Shown: piece by piece, positions 62,169-64,000 of the stretch
How positions within the stretch are numbered: the first letter of the stretch is position 1
How the letters are laid out: each line of letters opens with the position of its first letter
Source: Cepaea nemoralis
Taxonomy: Eukaryota > Mollusca > Gastropoda > Stylommatophora > Helicidae
NCBI GenBank assembly: GCA_014155875.1
Contig: JACEFZ010018338.1
Location: 180,001-244,000, forward strand
Length of the DNA: 64,000 nt
Reading direction: 5' to 3'
The notes under the pieces: model-generated
The model's input: only the letters and a program-made list of their open reading frames with translations
Told to the model about the DNA's origin: nothing
The model's database searches: none
Position numbers and translations under genes: made by a program

Positions 62169-62610
62169 AAACTCCAAGTAAAACAAAGAATGGTGAAAAT
62201 TATGAGTTTTAACTCATTGGACTGTTGAAGGTGAAGTCAAGGTTATATTGCAAATTCCATAGTTATTGAGTCGAGATCCTCAATATTCTCTACAGTTACT
62301 TCACTTAAATGAAAGCATTGATGAAAATTATCTCAAGTCAAAATTTGGTATACTCAATTTAAACTGACAGTTGTTGAAATGCCACGTAACAAATAAGGGA
62401 GTGGATAGCGTCAGGTTTAAATCCAATTATTCTCGATTTGATCATTTTTACGCTGAAACATGTGAAGGTGCCAGATATGCTGTTGGAAAGTGAGTTTGAT
62501 GAAACCGTGAGCAGTTGTCGGTTGAATAAGTGTGAAGGTGACCTTGCTTGACGGAGATTAAAGTCCAACGCTTACAGTACAGTCAATAGAGCAAGCAATC
62601 CGTACTCTAT
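62169..62610 (+). mobile_element. Leader of tandem Gypsy copy D, part 2
   Basis: Continues the leader after the LINE. It parallels 54940-55400 with CTCATTGGACTGTT, GTTACTTCACTTAA, CTGACAGTTGTTG and GGTGACCTTGCTTG. No gag follows; the sequence passes into a satellite. Confidence 0.75.
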
Positions 62611-62626
62611 CTTGAACAAGCTGCTG

Positions 62627-64000
62627 GGAGACATAATAACATCATTTGGCACGCACGTGCTCATTCAGTAAACAAGCATTGGAGGCCATTAAATAAACCT
62701 CAGTTGTTCACCAAGTGCTCATTGAAAAAACAAGCATTGGGGTATAACTCAAGCATCAGTTGCACCACGTGCTCATGTCAAAACCAGCCTGTTGGGGCAT
62801 AAATAATATCAGTTTGCACGACGTGCCCCATACACAGACAAAGCAGTTGGGCCTAATACATCAGTTGCACCACGTGCCATACGTCAAAAACAAGCCTTGG
62901 GGCATAACTAACATCGTTTGCGAACACGTGCTCATTCAGAATCAGCTGTTGGGGTATAAATAACTCATTGGCACCATGTGCACATTCACAAACACAGTTT
63001 GGCTAAATAACATCAGTTGCACACGTGCTCCTTCAAAAACCTGCATTGGGGCATAAACCATCAGTGCACAGTGCTCATATCAGAAACAGCATTTGATGCA
63101 TAAATATCATCATTGCACCACGTGCTCATTCAAAAACAAGCTTTGGGGCATAAATAACATCAGGTTGCACCTACGTATTGTCATTCAAAACAAGCAGTTT
63201 GGGCATAAATAACATCAGTTGCAATCCGTGCTCATTCAATGAAACAAGCCTTTGGGACATAAATAACATCATAGCACCACGCGCATTCATTCTACAAGCA
63301 GTTGGGGCATAAAAGACATCAGTGCACCACGTCTCTTCAAAATCAACAGTTGGGGCTTAATTAACATCAGTAAACCATTGTGCGCATTCAAAAACAAGCA
63401 GTTGGGGCATACTAACATCATTTGCACCACGTGCTTCATTCAAAACAAGTCATTGGGCGTATTACATCAGTTACCTACTACTGGCTAGTCATGAACAACT
63501 GTTGTTTGCGTAATAACATCATTTGCCACGCGTGCCAGTTCATAAACAATGCAATTGGGCATATACGATCAGTTGCACCACTGCTCATTCAAAACAAGCA
63601 GTTGGGGTATAAACTGACATCGAGTTGCATCCACTGGCTCATTCACAACAGCTGTTGGGGTATAAATCACATATCAGATTTTACACCACGGGCTCATTCA
63701 AAAGACAAGCATTTGGCATAAATCAAGACCTCAGTTCACGCACGGCTCATTAAAACAAGCTGTTGGATATAAATAACACGTTGCACCCGTTCTCTTCATA
63801 AAGAAGCTTTCGGGCATAAAACATCATTTGACCACTGCTCATTCAAAATCACGTTGGGGCCTAGATAACATCAGTAGCACCCATGTGCTTATTCAAAAAC
63901 AGCTTTGGTGCATAAAAACATCAGTTCACCACGTGCTCAATCAAACGAGCAGCTTTGGGCCTAATAACATCAGTTGGCAGCACACGTGCGCATTCATAAA
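62627..64000. repeat. Noisy satellite, about 52-bp unit
   Basis: Some 26 copies of a unit with the phrases TTGCACCACGTGCTCATTCA, AAACAAGCAGTTGGGGCATA and AATAACATCAG continue to the window edge. Neighbouring units differ mostly by single-base gains and losses, not by shared variants. Frames across it have no meaning. Confidence 0.9.

Noticed and set aside
62627..64000. CRISPR-like array
   Set aside because: The whole unit repeats, with no constant repeat alternating with unique spacers.

Overview
The window reads as metazoan nuclear DNA made almost entirely of nested, mostly broken mobile elements. No host gene, tRNA gene or rRNA gene is recognised. The mix suggests an invertebrate, perhaps a mollusc or other lophotrochozoan: a Polinton/Maverick, several APE-type LINE families, Ty3/Gypsy copies, a short Helitron with ACAG-type microsatellite, a mariner and tRNA-Asp-like SINE units. 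This taxonomic guess is weak and rests on element style only.

Layout. 1-10 kb: an exact 169-bp inverted repeat, degenerate repeats, tRNA-like units, a terminal-inverted-repeat (TIR) element, and a LINE fragment split by two non-autonomous DNA transposons that both have target duplications. 10-20 kb: a 1.67-kb non-autonomous retroelement with a 12-bp target duplication and (GAA)n tail, fragments of several LINEs, a 61-bp tandem repeat, and a dead mariner flanked by AT microsatellites. 19-31 kb: a LINE with a chimeric insert, then Gypsy material in tandem arrangement (a pol tail plus LTR, a 3' untranslated region plus LTR, and a copy lacking its reverse transcriptase core), with a Helitron in its 3' region. 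31-38 kb: AT-rich DNA with a Gypsy protease relic and a 33-bp minisatellite.

38.1-54.2 kb: a GC-richer Polinton/Maverick-type virus-like element. It carries a double-jelly-roll-type major capsid gene (split by about 2.4 kb), an FtsK/HerA-type packaging ATPase, a retroviral-type integrase, a protein-primed type family B DNA polymerase, and about ten accessory or structural genes, several with membrane segments. It is decayed: one structural gene has a stop and a frameshift, one gene was tandemly duplicated with one copy decayed, the polymerase has a 1-nt frameshift, and a Gypsy LTR sits inside the polymerase gene. No adenovirus-type protease is visible.

54.2-64 kb: the Gypsy element that cut the polymerase. 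It has LTR, 5' region, gag, protease and LTR, with a canonical -1 slippery site between gag and protease and everything after protease deleted. A second 5' region follows in tandem, interrupted by a full-length LINE with an 11-bp target duplication. The window ends in a very noisy satellite of about 52-bp units.

The order of events can be read from the nesting: Polinton into AT-rich DNA, Gypsy into Polinton, LINE into Gypsy.
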